A DNA stretch of 37,654 bases from an uncultured Eubacteriales bacterium (lineage in GTDB: Bacteria > Bacillota > Clostridia > TANB77 > CAG-508). A program made the position numbers and the translations under genes. The notes beneath the pieces were generated by a model that searched no databases, was not told where the DNA came from, and worked only from the letters and a program-made list of their open reading frames with translations. The DNA is taken from contig CASEEU010000013.1 in the NCBI GenBank assembly GCA_949287075.1, forward strand, positions 1 through 37,654, written 5' to 3'. Positions 16,348 to 24,237 of the stretch are shown in pieces (position 1 is the first letter of the stretch; each line of letters begins with the position of its first letter).

Positions 16348-16463
16348 AACAACACAATAAGTCATTCAATAAAAAGAATGAGACACTAAAAAAATAAAAA
16401 TAAAAAATGAATATAAAAAAATAAAAAGTTAATAATATCTATTAGAAGAAAGTAGGAGAATAT

Positions 16464-17693
16464 ATGAGAAAACTTTTCAAGAAAATGATATTATTAGCTT
16501 TTTTGTTGATTATATATATGTATGTATTAGTTGTTAGCTATATACCAGATAAAATCACCATATTTGAGGGAGAGAATATATCTTTAAAAACTATTTTTGG
16601 AATTACAGTAGATGCAAAAAATGAAGTGTTAGAAACTGCTGCTAATACTGGAGAAAAAACAATTCATAAAGTAGGAAGTGAGAGTTTATCTGTTAGTTTA
16701 TTTGACAAATTATTTTTAAAAAGTGTAGATGTATCTGTTTTGCCACGAACAACCGTTATTCCAGTTGGAAACATAGCAGGAGTTAAGCTATATACAAATG
16801 GTGTTTTAGTAGTAGGAATGTCTGAAATAGAAGGAGAAGATAGTAAAACATATAAACCATATGAAAATACAGGAATAGAAGAAGGAGATACCATTGTAAA
16901 AATTAATGATAATCTTGTAAACTCAACAGACGATTTGATAGAGAAAGTCAATATGTCAAATGGTGAAAAAGTAGAAATAGAATATATACATGATGAAGAA
17001 ACAAAAGAATGTAGTATAACACCAATAAAAACAAGTAAAGAAGAATATAAATTAGGTTTATGGGTAAGAGATAGTGCAGCAGGAGTGGGGACAGTTACAT
17101 TTTATGAACCATCCACACAGAGTTTTGGTGCTTTAGGTCATGGAATTACAGATATTGATACAGGAGATTTATTAAATATTGCATCAGGAGAATTTGTGAC
17201 AGCAAAAGTATTAAATATCAAAAAAGGAGAAGATGGTAATCCAGGAAAAATTCAAGGAACTGTAGAAGAACAAGAAACCATTGGAGAAATTACTAAAAAT
17301 ACAGAATTTGGAATATATGGAAAAATACAAGATGTATCTAGTTTGAATATCGATATGAGTAAGGAAATGGAAGTAGCTATGCGAGAAGAAATTAAAACGG
17401 GAAAAGCAACAATTTTATGTAGTTTAGATAATCAAACAGTAAAGGAATATGAAATTGAAATAACCAAAATATATAGGGATAATAATTATAATAATAAAAG
17501 TATGGAAATAAAAGTAACAGATGATGAATTAATAGAAAAAACAGGTGGGATTATTCAAGGAATGAGTGGATCACCTATTATACAAAATGGAAAGTTTATA
17601 GGTGCTGTTACACATGTTTTAGTAAATTCATCAACAGAAGGATATGCTATTTTTGGAGATTTGATGTTAAAGCAGTCAAAAGAAGTGAATTAA
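16464..17693 (+). CDS. spoIVB: SpoIVB serine peptidase, sigma-K checkpoint signal
   Basis: A 409-residue protein: an N-terminal TM/signal helix (about 7-26), a PDZ domain (about 95-190, including IEEGDTIVKINDNLVNSTDD) and an S55 peptidase domain. The likely catalytic His is 226 (GALGHGITD) and the likely catalytic Ser is 368 in GMSGSP, by analogy with GDSGGP proteases. SpoIVB is secreted from the forespore and cleaves SpoIVFA to trigger pro-sigma-K processing in the mother cell. TAGGAG precedes the start. A forespore promoter is expected in the A-rich 116-bp gap, but I could not place one confidently. Confidence 0.95.
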   Translation: MRKLFKKMILLAFLLIIYMYVLVVSYIPDKITIFEGENISLKTIFGITVDAKNEVLETAANTGEKTIHKVGSESLSVSLFDKLFLKSVDVSVLPRTTVIPVGNIAGVKLYTNGVLVVGMSEIEGEDSKTYKPYENTGIEEGDTIVKINDNLVNSTDDLIEKVNMSNGEKVEIEYIHDEETKECSITPIKTSKEEYKLGLWVRDSAAGVGTVTFYEPSTQSFGALGHGITDIDTGDLLNIASGEFVTAKVLNIKKGEDGNPGKIQGTVEEQETIGEITKNTEFGIYGKIQDVSSLNIDMSKEMEVAMREEIKTGKATILCSLDNQTVKEYEIEITKIYRDNNYNNKSMEIKVTDDELIEKTGGIIQGMSGSPIIQNGKFIGAVTHVLVNSSTEGYAIFGDLMLKQSKEVN

Positions 17694-17698
17694 AAGGT

Positions 17699-18094
17699 TG
17701 CATATCTAAATTTGAAACTAGAAATTCTTAAAGAAAAAAATGAGGGATGTTCATGGGCAAACAAGTGATATATTCATTTCTTATAAATGTCTCGGCTCAA
17801 TACGTACTTTACTCTTTCTACATCAAAAATAAATGAGCCTCTCGCTGCAAGAATTCGCGCTTCCTCATTTATTTTGGATTAAGAAAGAGTACAAGTACTC
17901 CAATCACATTCGACATATTATGCGAAATGAATATATCACTTGTTTGAGCCTGAATGAAAGCGGCTCATTTTTTTCTTTTAGAACTTCTGTGAAAATTTAG
18001 CTTATACAAAATCGTGTAATGGCTTTATATTCTATATTTTTTAGAGATTTCTATTTAAAAAGGGAAAATGAGTTCGTTCCCAAATTCCCTTTTT
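17699..18094 (-). repeat. composite giant-hairpin repeat, copy A
   Basis: This fills the 399-bp gap between spoIVB and murC. It is an imperfect palindrome of about 310 bp plus a terminator-like dyad at 18057-18094. Exact arm segments are 17758-17780 with 17924-17946 (23 bp), 17730-17744 with 17964-17978 (15 bp) and 17826-17837 with 17864-17875 (12 bp). The central loop is 17838-17863. Read on the minus strand it matches 37382-37654 at roughly 90% over about 275 bases. No coding frame was found in it. It follows murC on the murC strand. Confidence 0.85.
18057..18094. terminator. bidirectional terminator-like dyad at the murC 3' end
   Basis: AAAAAGGGAA (18057-18066) and TTCCCTTTTT (18085-18094) overlap the murC stop codon. 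The loop sequence resembles that at 37392-37409. Confidence 0.7.
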
Positions 18095-19475
18095 AATTCA
18101 CTAGCATTGGACCGATATTGGTAACGGTTCCAGCGCCTAAAGTTAATACGATGTCATTTTTTTCAACATGTGTTTTGACATAATTGGCACATTCATCAAA
18201 ATTAGGTATATATAAAGCTTCTTTCCCTAGAGAATGAAGTTTATCTACTAAAACTTTAGAAGAAATATTATATGTATTGGTTTCTCTAGCAGCATATATA
18301 TCTAATATGATGACATGGTCAAAGTTTATTAATGCATTGGCAAATTCATTTAATAAATTTTTGGTTCTACTATATGTATGTGGCTGGAAAATAACCCAAG
18401 ATTCATGGTATTTTTTATTCATTAAAGATTTTGCAGTGGCAAGAATTTCTGTTGGGTGATGCCCATAATCATCATATACACTTACTGTTTGATTGATTTT
18501 TCCTTTATATTCAAATCTTCTATGTGCACCAGTAAATTCTATAAATGTAGATTTTATAATATCTAATGATATATTGTATTTCATACAAATAGCAATACAA
18601 GCAAGGGCATTACAAACATTGTGTTTACCAGGAATAGATAATTGGAAAGTATCTAAAAATGTATTATGATAGTAAACATCAAATTTTGCAAATCCATCAT
18701 CATTAAATTCTATATTGGTACCATAAACATCAACATCTTTATTAGAAATACCATAAGTAAGGATGGTAGCATTTGTTTCTTTAGTTAATTCCAAACAATT
18801 TGCATCATCTCCATTTAGAATTAGAATGCCATCATCAGGTAATAATTTTACATATTTGACAAATGCCTTTTTTATATTTTCTAAATTTTTAAAATAGTCT
18901 AAATGGTCATTATCAATATTTAAAATAATTTCTGCTTTTGGACTAAATTTTAAAAAACTTTCTACATATTCACAGGCTTCTATAATAAAATGTTCACTAT
19001 TTCCCACTCTATAATTTCCATCTAATTGTTTTAAATAAGCACCAACTTGTATACTAGGGTCTGTTAAAGCTTTTGTAAAGCAAAGAGAAATCATTGAAGT
19101 GGTGGTTGTTTTTCCATGTGTTCCAGAAATACAAATGGTATCTTTAAAACATCTAGTGATTTCTCCTAGAAAATCAGCTCTTTCAATTGTCGGAATATTT
19201 TGTTTTTTAGCTTCAAGCATTTCAGGATCCTCTGGTTTGATAGCAGCTGAATATACAATGACATCTGCTTTTCTGACATCTTCAATATTATGTCCAATGG
19301 TAACTTTAATTCCTCTTTTTTTCAATACTTGAACAGTTTCAGAATTGGATAAATCAGAACCAGTAATATGAAATCCCCAGTTATGAAGAATTTCAGCAAT
19401 TCCACTCATGCTGACACCACCAATTCCAATCATATGTATATTTTTATATTTTTTTAAATTATCTATATTCGGCAT
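18093..19475 (-). CDS. murC: UDP-N-acetylmuramate--L-alanine ligase
   Basis: A 460-residue protein of full MurC length. The N-terminal UDP-binding loop is IGIGGVSMSGIAE, the ATP loop is GTHGKTTTT (about residues 118-126), and the central domain has NIDNDHLDYF and NALACIAICMKY. The C-terminal domain has YDDYGHHPTEI and FQPHTYSRT. It adds the first L-alanine of the peptidoglycan stem peptide. AAAGGAGTG sits eight bases upstream of the ATG. It is transcribed alone and opposite to spoIVB and spoVG. Confidence 0.97.
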   Translation of the reverse strand: MPNIDNLKKYKNIHMIGIGGVSMSGIAEILHNWGFHITGSDLSNSETVQVLKKRGIKVTIGHNIEDVRKADVIVYSAAIKPEDPEMLEAKKQNIPTIERADFLGEITRCFKDTICISGTHGKTTTTSMISLCFTKALTDPSIQVGAYLKQLDGNYRVGNSEHFIIEACEYVESFLKFSPKAEIILNIDNDHLDYFKNLENIKKAFVKYVKLLPDDGILILNGDDANCLELTKETNATILTYGISNKDVDVYGTNIEFNDDGFAKFDVYYHNTFLDTFQLSIPGKHNVCNALACIAICMKYNISLDIIKSTFIEFTGAHRRFEYKGKINQTVSVYDDYGHHPTEILATAKSLMNKKYHESWVIFQPHTYSRTKNLLNEFANALINFDHVIILDIYAARETNTYNISSKVLVDKLHSLGKEALYIPNFDECANYVKTHVEKNDIVLTLGAGTVTNIGPMLVN

Positions 19476-19525
19476 GAAAAGACACTCCTTTGTAAAGATT
19501 TAATTAGCATAAAATTCCAAAAGAA

Positions 19526-19554
19526 ATTATATAATTATATCATGAAAAATTCAA
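19526..19554 (-). promoter_or_regulatory. sigma-A type promoter of murC
   Basis: On the minus strand, TTGAAT (19549-19554), a 17-bp spacer and TATAAT (19526-19531), about 50 bases from the start codon. The rest of the 387-bp gap to spoVG is A/T-rich and holds only the spoVG promoter candidate. Confidence 0.6.
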
Positions 19555-19763
19555 TACTTTTGAAGAAATTTACCAATAAAATAGGTGCTATTGTTCAGCT
19601 TTTGATAAAATGATTTTTTATTTTTAAGGGAAAAAGTATATATTTCAATATATTAAAAATTATAAAAAGTGTTACAAATAGGGGAAAATGAATGTATATG
19701 CATATAAGATAAACCTTTATTTTTTTATAAAATAAAAAAAACAAAAAAAATGTAAAAAAAAGA

Positions 19764-19788
19764 AGGAAAAAATTTTTTTATGGAGAAT
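19764..19788 (+). promoter_or_regulatory. candidate sigma-H promoter of spoVG
   Basis: AGGAAAA (19764) and GAAT (19785-19788) approximate the sigma-H consensus (AGGAWWT and GAAT), about 75 bases before the start. spoVG is a classic sigma-H target in Bacillus. A TATAAT at 19791-19796 has no good -35 partner. Confidence 0.4.
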
Positions 19789-19862
19789 AATATAATTGTA
19801 CATAAAATGAATGTATGTACAAAATATTTTTTAAAACTTAAGGAAGGTAGGTGCACTACAAA

Positions 19863-20135
19863 ATGCAAATCACAGATGTACGTTTAAGAAAAGTAAATTC
19901 AGAGAACAGAATGAAAGCTGTTGCTTCTGTAACATTCGATAACGAATTCGTTATTCATGATATCAAAGTTATCGAAAGTCAAAATGGATTATTTATAGCT
20001 ATGCCAAGTAGAAAAACTCCAAACGGAGAATTCAAAGATATAGCTCATCCAATCAATGCTGAAACTAGAGAGAAAATTCAAAAAGCTATATTAGAGGCTT
20101 ATGAAGCTCCAGAAACAGAGGAATCAGCAGAATAA
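19863..20135 (+). CDS. spoVG: SpoVG, site-specific RNA/DNA-binding regulator
   Basis: A 90-residue protein that is nearly all SpoVG domain: [20 protein letters not shown], then [36 protein letters not shown] and [15 protein letters not shown]. SpoVG affects asymmetric septation, capsule and other processes by binding nucleic acids. The start was set at 19863 because the family begins MQITDVR and AGGTAGGTG lies at about the right distance. A GTG at 19851 is in frame but too close to the Shine-Dalgarno sequence. Codons are biased as in highly expressed genes. Confidence 0.95.
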   Translation: MQITDVRLRKVNSENRMKAVASVTFDNEFVIHDIKVIESQNGLFIAMPSRKTPNGEFKDIAHPINAETREKIQKAILEAYEAPETEESAE

Positions 20136-20154
20136 TAAATAAAATAAAAAAAAG

Positions 20155-20180
20155 GATACAATTTGATTGTATCTTTTTTT
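20155..20180 (+). terminator. terminator of spoVG
   Basis: GATACAAT / ATTGTATC stem with loop TTG, followed by seven T; 19 bases after the stop. Confidence 0.85.
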
Positions 20181-20215
20181 GTCCCATAGAGTTCGTTTTT
20201 CTGTGGGACATTTTT
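20180..20215 (+). terminator. second hairpin after spoVG
   Basis: TGTCCCATAG (20180-20189) pairs with CTGTGGGACA (20201-20210), followed by TTTTT. It follows directly on the first terminator; the TGTCCC/GGGACA arms resemble the dispersed repeats of this window. Confidence 0.6.
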
Positions 20216-20266
20216 GAAAGTTATTATTGACGAAACCTTTCATATCAAGTTTTTGAACATAAAAAC

Positions 20267-20295
20267 TTGAAAAAATCACGAAAACAATGTAAAAT
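20267..20295 (+). promoter_or_regulatory. sigma-A type promoter of pth
   Basis: TTGAAA (20267-20272), a 17-bp spacer and TAAAAT (20290-20295). Confidence 0.55.
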
Positions 20296-20328
20296 AGTAT
20301 AGATTATTATTTAGAAAGAGGAATGAAA

Positions 20329-20889
20329 ATGTTTTTAATCGTAGGTTTAGGAAATCCTGAAAATGAATATGCGAATACAAGGCATAATATGGGATTTGAT
20401 ACAATAAACAAATTAGCAAAACAATATACAATCGAAATAAATAAACATAAATTTAAAGGAATTTATGGAACAGGAATGATTGAAAATGAAAAAGTCATTC
20501 TTTTAAAACCACAAACCTATATGAACTTAAGTGGAGAAAGTGTGATAGAAGCTATTCAATTCTATAAAATTGATTTAGAAGATATCATAGTTATCTATGA
20601 TGATATGGATGTAGAACCAGGAAAAATAAAGATAAGAAAAAAAGGAGGAGCAGGTTCTCATAATGGAATGAAATCTGTAATCCAAAATTTACATTCAGAA
20701 GAATTTACAAGAATTAGAGTAGGAATCGGAACACCTGAAAATAAAGAAGCTAGAATACAGTATGTTATAGGAAACATTTCATCAGAAGAAGATAAAGAAA
20801 AACTAAATGAAGGAACAGAAAAAGCTAAAGAAGCGATTATAGAAATTATGAAAAATGGTGTGGATTCAGCCATGAATCAATATAATTAA
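20329..20889 (+). CDS. pth: peptidyl-tRNA hydrolase
   Basis: A 186-residue protein. It has FLIVGLGNPENEYANTRHNM with the conserved Asn9 and the catalytic His19, LLKPQTYMNLSGESV, IYDDMDVEPGKIKI and GAGSHNGMKS. It recycles tRNA from peptidyl-tRNA released by stalled ribosomes. The ATG at 20329 was chosen because GAAAGAGGAA ends six bases upstream; an ATG at 20323 overlaps that Shine-Dalgarno sequence. rng follows after 19 bases and is likely cotranscribed. Confidence 0.95.
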   Translation: MFLIVGLGNPENEYANTRHNMGFDTINKLAKQYTIEINKHKFKGIYGTGMIENEKVILLKPQTYMNLSGESVIEAIQFYKIDLEDIIVIYDDMDVEPGKIKIRKKGGAGSHNGMKSVIQNLHSEEFTRIRVGIGTPENKEARIQYVIGNISSEEDKEKLNEGTEKAKEAIIEIMKNGVDSAMNQYN

Positions 20890-20908
20890 GCAAGAGAGGG
20901 AAAACAAG

Positions 20909-22093
20909 ATGTTAGAATTAATGATAAAAAGAGTAGAAAAACAAAGACAAATTGCATTAGTAGAAGATGGGAAAATCATTGAATATTATGATGAGGGAGA
21001 AGATGATTATAAAAATGAAGGCAATATTTATATTGGTGTTGTAAAAGATATTGTAAAAGGAATGCAAGCAGCTTTTGTAGATATAGGAATAGGAAAAAAT
21101 AGTTTAATACATTTAAAAGATATTCTAGAAAAGAGAGATGAAAAAAAGGAACAAACAAAGCCAAGTCAAGATATTAATGATGTGATAAAACTAGGTCAGA
21201 AATTATTAGTTCAAATAAAGAAAGATAGTAATGAAAAGAAGGGTGCTAGAATATCAACACATATTAATTTACCGGGAAAATATATTGTATTTATGCCTAA
21301 CACAGACATTATTACCATTTCACAAAAAATAGAAAATAAAAAAGAGCAAGAAAGACTAATAAAATTAGTAAGTGAAAATATTTCAAAAGGAAATGGTGCA
21401 GTAATTAGAACATCAGCAGAAGGAAAAGAAAAAGAAATTATTGAAGATATCAAACACATAGAAGCAAAATGGGAAAAGATTTTAAAAGCAAGTCAAGATA
21501 AAAATCAAGAAGTACCTAGACAATTATATAGTAGTGAAAATATTGTTGAAAAAATGTTAATGGATTTAGCAGGTAAAGGGATTTCACAAGTGATTGTCAA
21601 TGATAGTTCAGATTATAATGAAATTAACAAAATAAAAAGCGAAAATCAAGAATATAAAGATTTACCAATAGCAGTAAAAAGTGAAGAATCTATATTTCAT
21701 ATGTATGATTTAGAACAACAAATTGAAAAAATATATAATAGAAAAATATGGTTAAAATGTGGTGGATTTATTACAATAGATAAAACAGAAGCGCTAACAG
21801 CGATAGATGTGAATACTGGAAAATATACAGGAAATAAAACAATGGAAGATACGGTATTTAAGGTTAATAGAGAAGCAACCATTGAAATTGCGAAACAATT
21901 AAGGCTTAGAGATATAGGAGGCATTATTATTATAGACTATATAGACATGCAAGAAGAAGAAGACAAAAAAGCAATAGAAGAATTACTAAAAGAAGAATTA
22001 AAAAAAGACAGAAGCAAAACACAAATAGAAGGATTCACAAAACTAGATTTAATGGAAATGACCAGAAAACATATATGTAGCCACAAAGATTGA
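20909..22093 (+). CDS. rng: RNase E/G family ribonuclease, short C-terminus
   Basis: A 394-residue protein. The N-terminal S1-containing region has NIYIGVVKDIVKGMQAAFVD and GKNSLIHLKD. The catalytic aspartates are Asp300 (TAIDVNTG) and Asp343 (IIIIDYIDM), with the same 43-residue spacing as Asp303/Asp346 of E. coli RNase E. The family cleaves single-stranded RNA in rRNA and mRNA processing. The protein ends at MTRKHICSHKD, so the CPxCxG zinc-link region usual after this point is absent. The stop codon lies six bases before a dispersed repeat, so the 3' end may have been cut by repeat insertion. GAGAGGG precedes the start. Confidence 0.88.
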   Translation: MLELMIKRVEKQRQIALVEDGKIIEYYDEGEDDYKNEGNIYIGVVKDIVKGMQAAFVDIGIGKNSLIHLKDILEKRDEKKEQTKPSQDINDVIKLGQKLLVQIKKDSNEKKGARISTHINLPGKYIVFMPNTDIITISQKIENKKEQERLIKLVSENISKGNGAVIRTSAEGKEKEIIEDIKHIEAKWEKILKASQDKNQEVPRQLYSSENIVEKMLMDLAGKGISQVIVNDSSDYNEINKIKSENQEYKDLPIAVKSEESIFHMYDLEQQIEKIYNRKIWLKCGGFITIDKTEALTAIDVNTGKYTGNKTMEDTVFKVNREATIEIAKQLRLRDIGGIIIIDYIDMQEEEDKKAIEELLKEELKKDRSKTQIEGFTKLDLMEMTRKHICSHKD

Positions 22094-22099
22094 ACATTG

Positions 22100-22141
22100 G
22101 GGACGTGTCAAAATGGACGTTTTTTGTCCAAAAGGGACAGG
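22100..22141 (-). repeat. 42-nt GGGAC/GTCCC dispersed repeat, copy 2
   Basis: The inverted copy of 29-70, about 37 of 42 positions identical. It contains a TGGAC/GTCCA hairpin (22114-22118 with 22126-22130). It starts six bases after the rng stop codon. Confidence 0.7.
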
Positions 22142-22200
22142 TCATAAAGAATAGATACATTAATTGTAAATAGGTCAAAAATAGAGAGGATAAAATAAAA

Positions 22201-23568
22201 ATGAATGTAGGATTTGTATCACTAGGCTGTAGTAAAAATTTAATTGATACAGAATGTTTAATAGGCATGTTTAAAAATAATCGATTTCAAATTGTTAATG
22301 AAGAAGAAAAGGCAGATATTCTCGTTATCAACACTTGTGGATTTATAGAATCTGCTAAAGAAGAGGCAATCAATACGATATTGGAAATGGCAGAATATAA
22401 AAAACAAAGATGTCGATATTTAATTGTTATGGGCTGTTTAGTGCAAAGATATTATGAAGATTTGATAAAAGCCTTACCAGAAGTGGATTTATTCATAAAA
22501 ATAGAAGATTATGACAAATTATGGGATAAAATAGAAGACTTATTAAAGAGAGGTATTGTACAAAAAGATAAGAAAAAAGCAAGGAAAAAAATAACGGAAA
22601 TACCACAAATGCCGATGTTAACTGAACAAGAATTTTTGAATAGAACCATTACAACAGGAAATAACTATGCGTATATAAAAATAGGAGAAGGATGTAGCAA
22701 TAAGTGTACATATTGTGCAATACCATATATTCGAGGACCATTTGCTAGTAGAAAAATAGAACATATTTTAAAAGAGGCAAGTATGTTAGCCAAAAAAGGT
22801 ATCAAAGAATTAATTGTGATAGCACAAGATACAACGAAATATGGTATCGACATATATGGAGAATCAAAATTGGCACCACTATTGGAAAAACTAAGTAGAA
22901 TAGAAGGGATACAATGGATTCGCTTCTTATATGCATATCCAGAAGGCATTACAGAAGAATTAATTCAAGTAGTTGCAAACAATGATAAAATTGCAAATTA
23001 TTTTGATATTCCTATTCAACATATTTCCAATACTGTATTAAAAAGAATGAATCGAAAAACTAGTAAAGAACAAATAGAAAATTTACTAAAAAGGATTCGT
23101 GAAAATATACCAGATGTTGTGCTAAGAACAAGTCTCATTGTAGGATTTCCTGGAGAGACAAAGGAAGATTTTGAAGAATTAAAGGAATTTGTAAAAGTGG
23201 CAAAGTTTGATAAATTAGGTACATTTATGTACTCAAAAGAAGATGGAACACCAGCAGAAAAATTGCCTAATCAAATTCATGGAAATACGAAAAAAGCAAG
23301 ATATAATCAAATTATGCAAATACAACAAGAAATTTCTAAAGAAATGCAAAGTGAAAAAATAGGTAAAACATATGAAGTACTAATTGAAGATATGTCTTTT
23401 GATGGAAAATATTATATTGGAAGAACGATGCAAGATGTACCAGAAATGGATGGAATTGTATATGTAAAAAATGAAACCAATAAAAAACCAGAAGAAATTG
23501 TTAATCACTTTATCAACTGTAAAGTAACAGAGGTTAGTGATTATGATTTAATTGCTGAAATGATATAG
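22201..23568 (+). CDS. rimO: ribosomal protein S12 methylthiotransferase RimO
   Basis: A 455-residue radical-SAM methylthiotransferase. The N-terminal UPF0004 domain has cysteines in LGCSKNLIDTE, NTCGFIESAKEE and MGCLVQRY. The radical-SAM cluster is Cys165, Cys169 and Cys172 (GCSNKCTYC). A C-terminal TRAM domain (about 390-450) completes it. The N-terminal 'SLGCSKNLIDTE' and overall pattern favour RimO over MiaB. RimO thiomethylates an Asp of ribosomal protein S12. GAGAGGAT precedes the start. A repeat separates it from rng, and a terminator overlaps its stop. Confidence 0.93.
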   Translation: MNVGFVSLGCSKNLIDTECLIGMFKNNRFQIVNEEEKADILVINTCGFIESAKEEAINTILEMAEYKKQRCRYLIVMGCLVQRYYEDLIKALPEVDLFIKIEDYDKLWDKIEDLLKRGIVQKDKKKARKKITEIPQMPMLTEQEFLNRTITTGNNYAYIKIGEGCSNKCTYCAIPYIRGPFASRKIEHILKEASMLAKKGIKELIVIAQDTTKYGIDIYGESKLAPLLEKLSRIEGIQWIRFLYAYPEGITEELIQVVANNDKIANYFDIPIQHISNTVLKRMNRKTSKEQIENLLKRIRENIPDVVLRTSLIVGFPGETKEDFEELKEFVKVAKFDKLGTFMYSKEDGTPAEKLPNQIHGNTKKARYNQIMQIQQEISKEMQSEKIGKTYEVLIEDMSFDGKYYIGRTMQDVPEMDGIVYVKNETNKKPEEIVNHFINCKVTEVSDYDLIAEMI

Positions 23569-23593
23569 TCACCTAAGAGTAGGTGGCTTTTTT
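23568..23593 (+). terminator. terminator of rimO
   Basis: GTCACCTA / TAGGTGGC stem with an AGAG loop, then six T; the stem starts in the stop codon. Confidence 0.85.
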
Positions 23594-23645
23594 ATATAAA
23601 AAGTAAGAAGTAGAGGGGGATTTTTAGACACGTACAGGCATTTCA

Positions 23646-23675
23646 TTTTACTAAAAGTTCAAAAAGTGGTATAAT
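23646..23675 (+). promoter_or_regulatory. promoter of the small unknown gene
   Basis: TTTTAC (23646-23651), an 18-bp spacer and TATAAT (23670-23675). The -35 box is weak. Confidence 0.45.
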
Positions 23676-23714
23676 ATATAGTGATAAAGGGTAAGTAGAA
23701 AGGAGTATATCATC

Positions 23715-24032
23715 ATGAGAAAAAAAAGAAAACTAAAAGAGTATTATTTTTACAAAGGGGCATATGGAGAGATTTCTCCTGAAAATGTCCGGGATTTCAA
23801 AGAGGATTATCGATTCAAAGTAGGGAGTATACGTGTAGAAATATACTATTCTCCCAAGTTCTCCAATTCAAAAAGAAAAAGGAGAATCAATGAATATTTG
23901 GAGGACTATATCAAGGAAAAAAGAGAAGTGGAAAATGCAATTATAAATGTCTCTTTTCTCCAGAATGTCAAGGTATCGTACTCAGCAGAGTATTGCAACC
24001 GGAAACTCAAGCTCTTTATCAGAACTCCGTAG
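23715..24032 (+). CDS. small basic protein of unknown function, atypical codon use
   Basis: A 105-residue basic protein (MRKKRKLKEYYFYKGAYGEI start) with RKRRINEYLEDYIKEKREVE in the middle and no TM segment. I do not recognise the family. It has its own promoter, a good AAAGGAGTATATCATC start and its own terminator, so it looks like a real single-gene unit. Codon use differs from all neighbours: CTC, TCC, TTC, AAG and two in-frame CGG (VRDF, CNRK), which native genes here avoid. This suggests recent transfer. Function unknown. Confidence 0.6.
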   Translation: MRKKRKLKEYYFYKGAYGEISPENVRDFKEDYRFKVGSIRVEIYYSPKFSNSKRKRRINEYLEDYIKEKREVENAIINVSFLQNVKVSYSAEYCNRKLKLFIRTP

Positions 24033-24062
24033 GGTGTGGCATTATGCCACCCCTTATTTTTT
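24032..24062 (+). terminator. terminator of the small unknown gene
   Basis: GGGTGTGGC / GCCACCCC stem (one bulge) with an ATTAT loop and a T-rich tail, overlapping the stop codon. Confidence 0.8.
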
Positions 24063-24130
24063 ATTTCTGGAATTCTACACTGAGCGGTAACTTATTTCTA
24101 CATAGATTTTTCCAGATAATTGGAAATTAC

Positions 24131-24159
24131 TTGAAAAATCGCATATAATCTTGTATAAT
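24131..24159 (+). promoter_or_regulatory. sigma-A type promoter of trpS
   Basis: TTGAAA (24131-24136), a 17-bp spacer and TATAAT (24154-24159). The transcript would start near 24166, which rules out an upstream start codon at 24151. No T-box signature is visible in the ~70-base leader. Confidence 0.65.
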
Positions 24160-24237
24160 AATGATATTGAAAACGAGAGAAAAAGAAGAAATCTTTACAA
24201 AAGAGATTGTATGATGAAGAAAGGAATGAGTAGATTT

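Noticed and set aside
17699..18056. A small protein gene or known RNA gene inside the giant hairpin
   Set aside because: All frames are interrupted and there is no ribosome binding site; the palindromic structure explains the sequence better.
24054..24237. T-box leader upstream of trpS
   Set aside because: No T-box motif or antiterminator pair is visible, and the likely transcription start leaves a leader of only about 70 bases.
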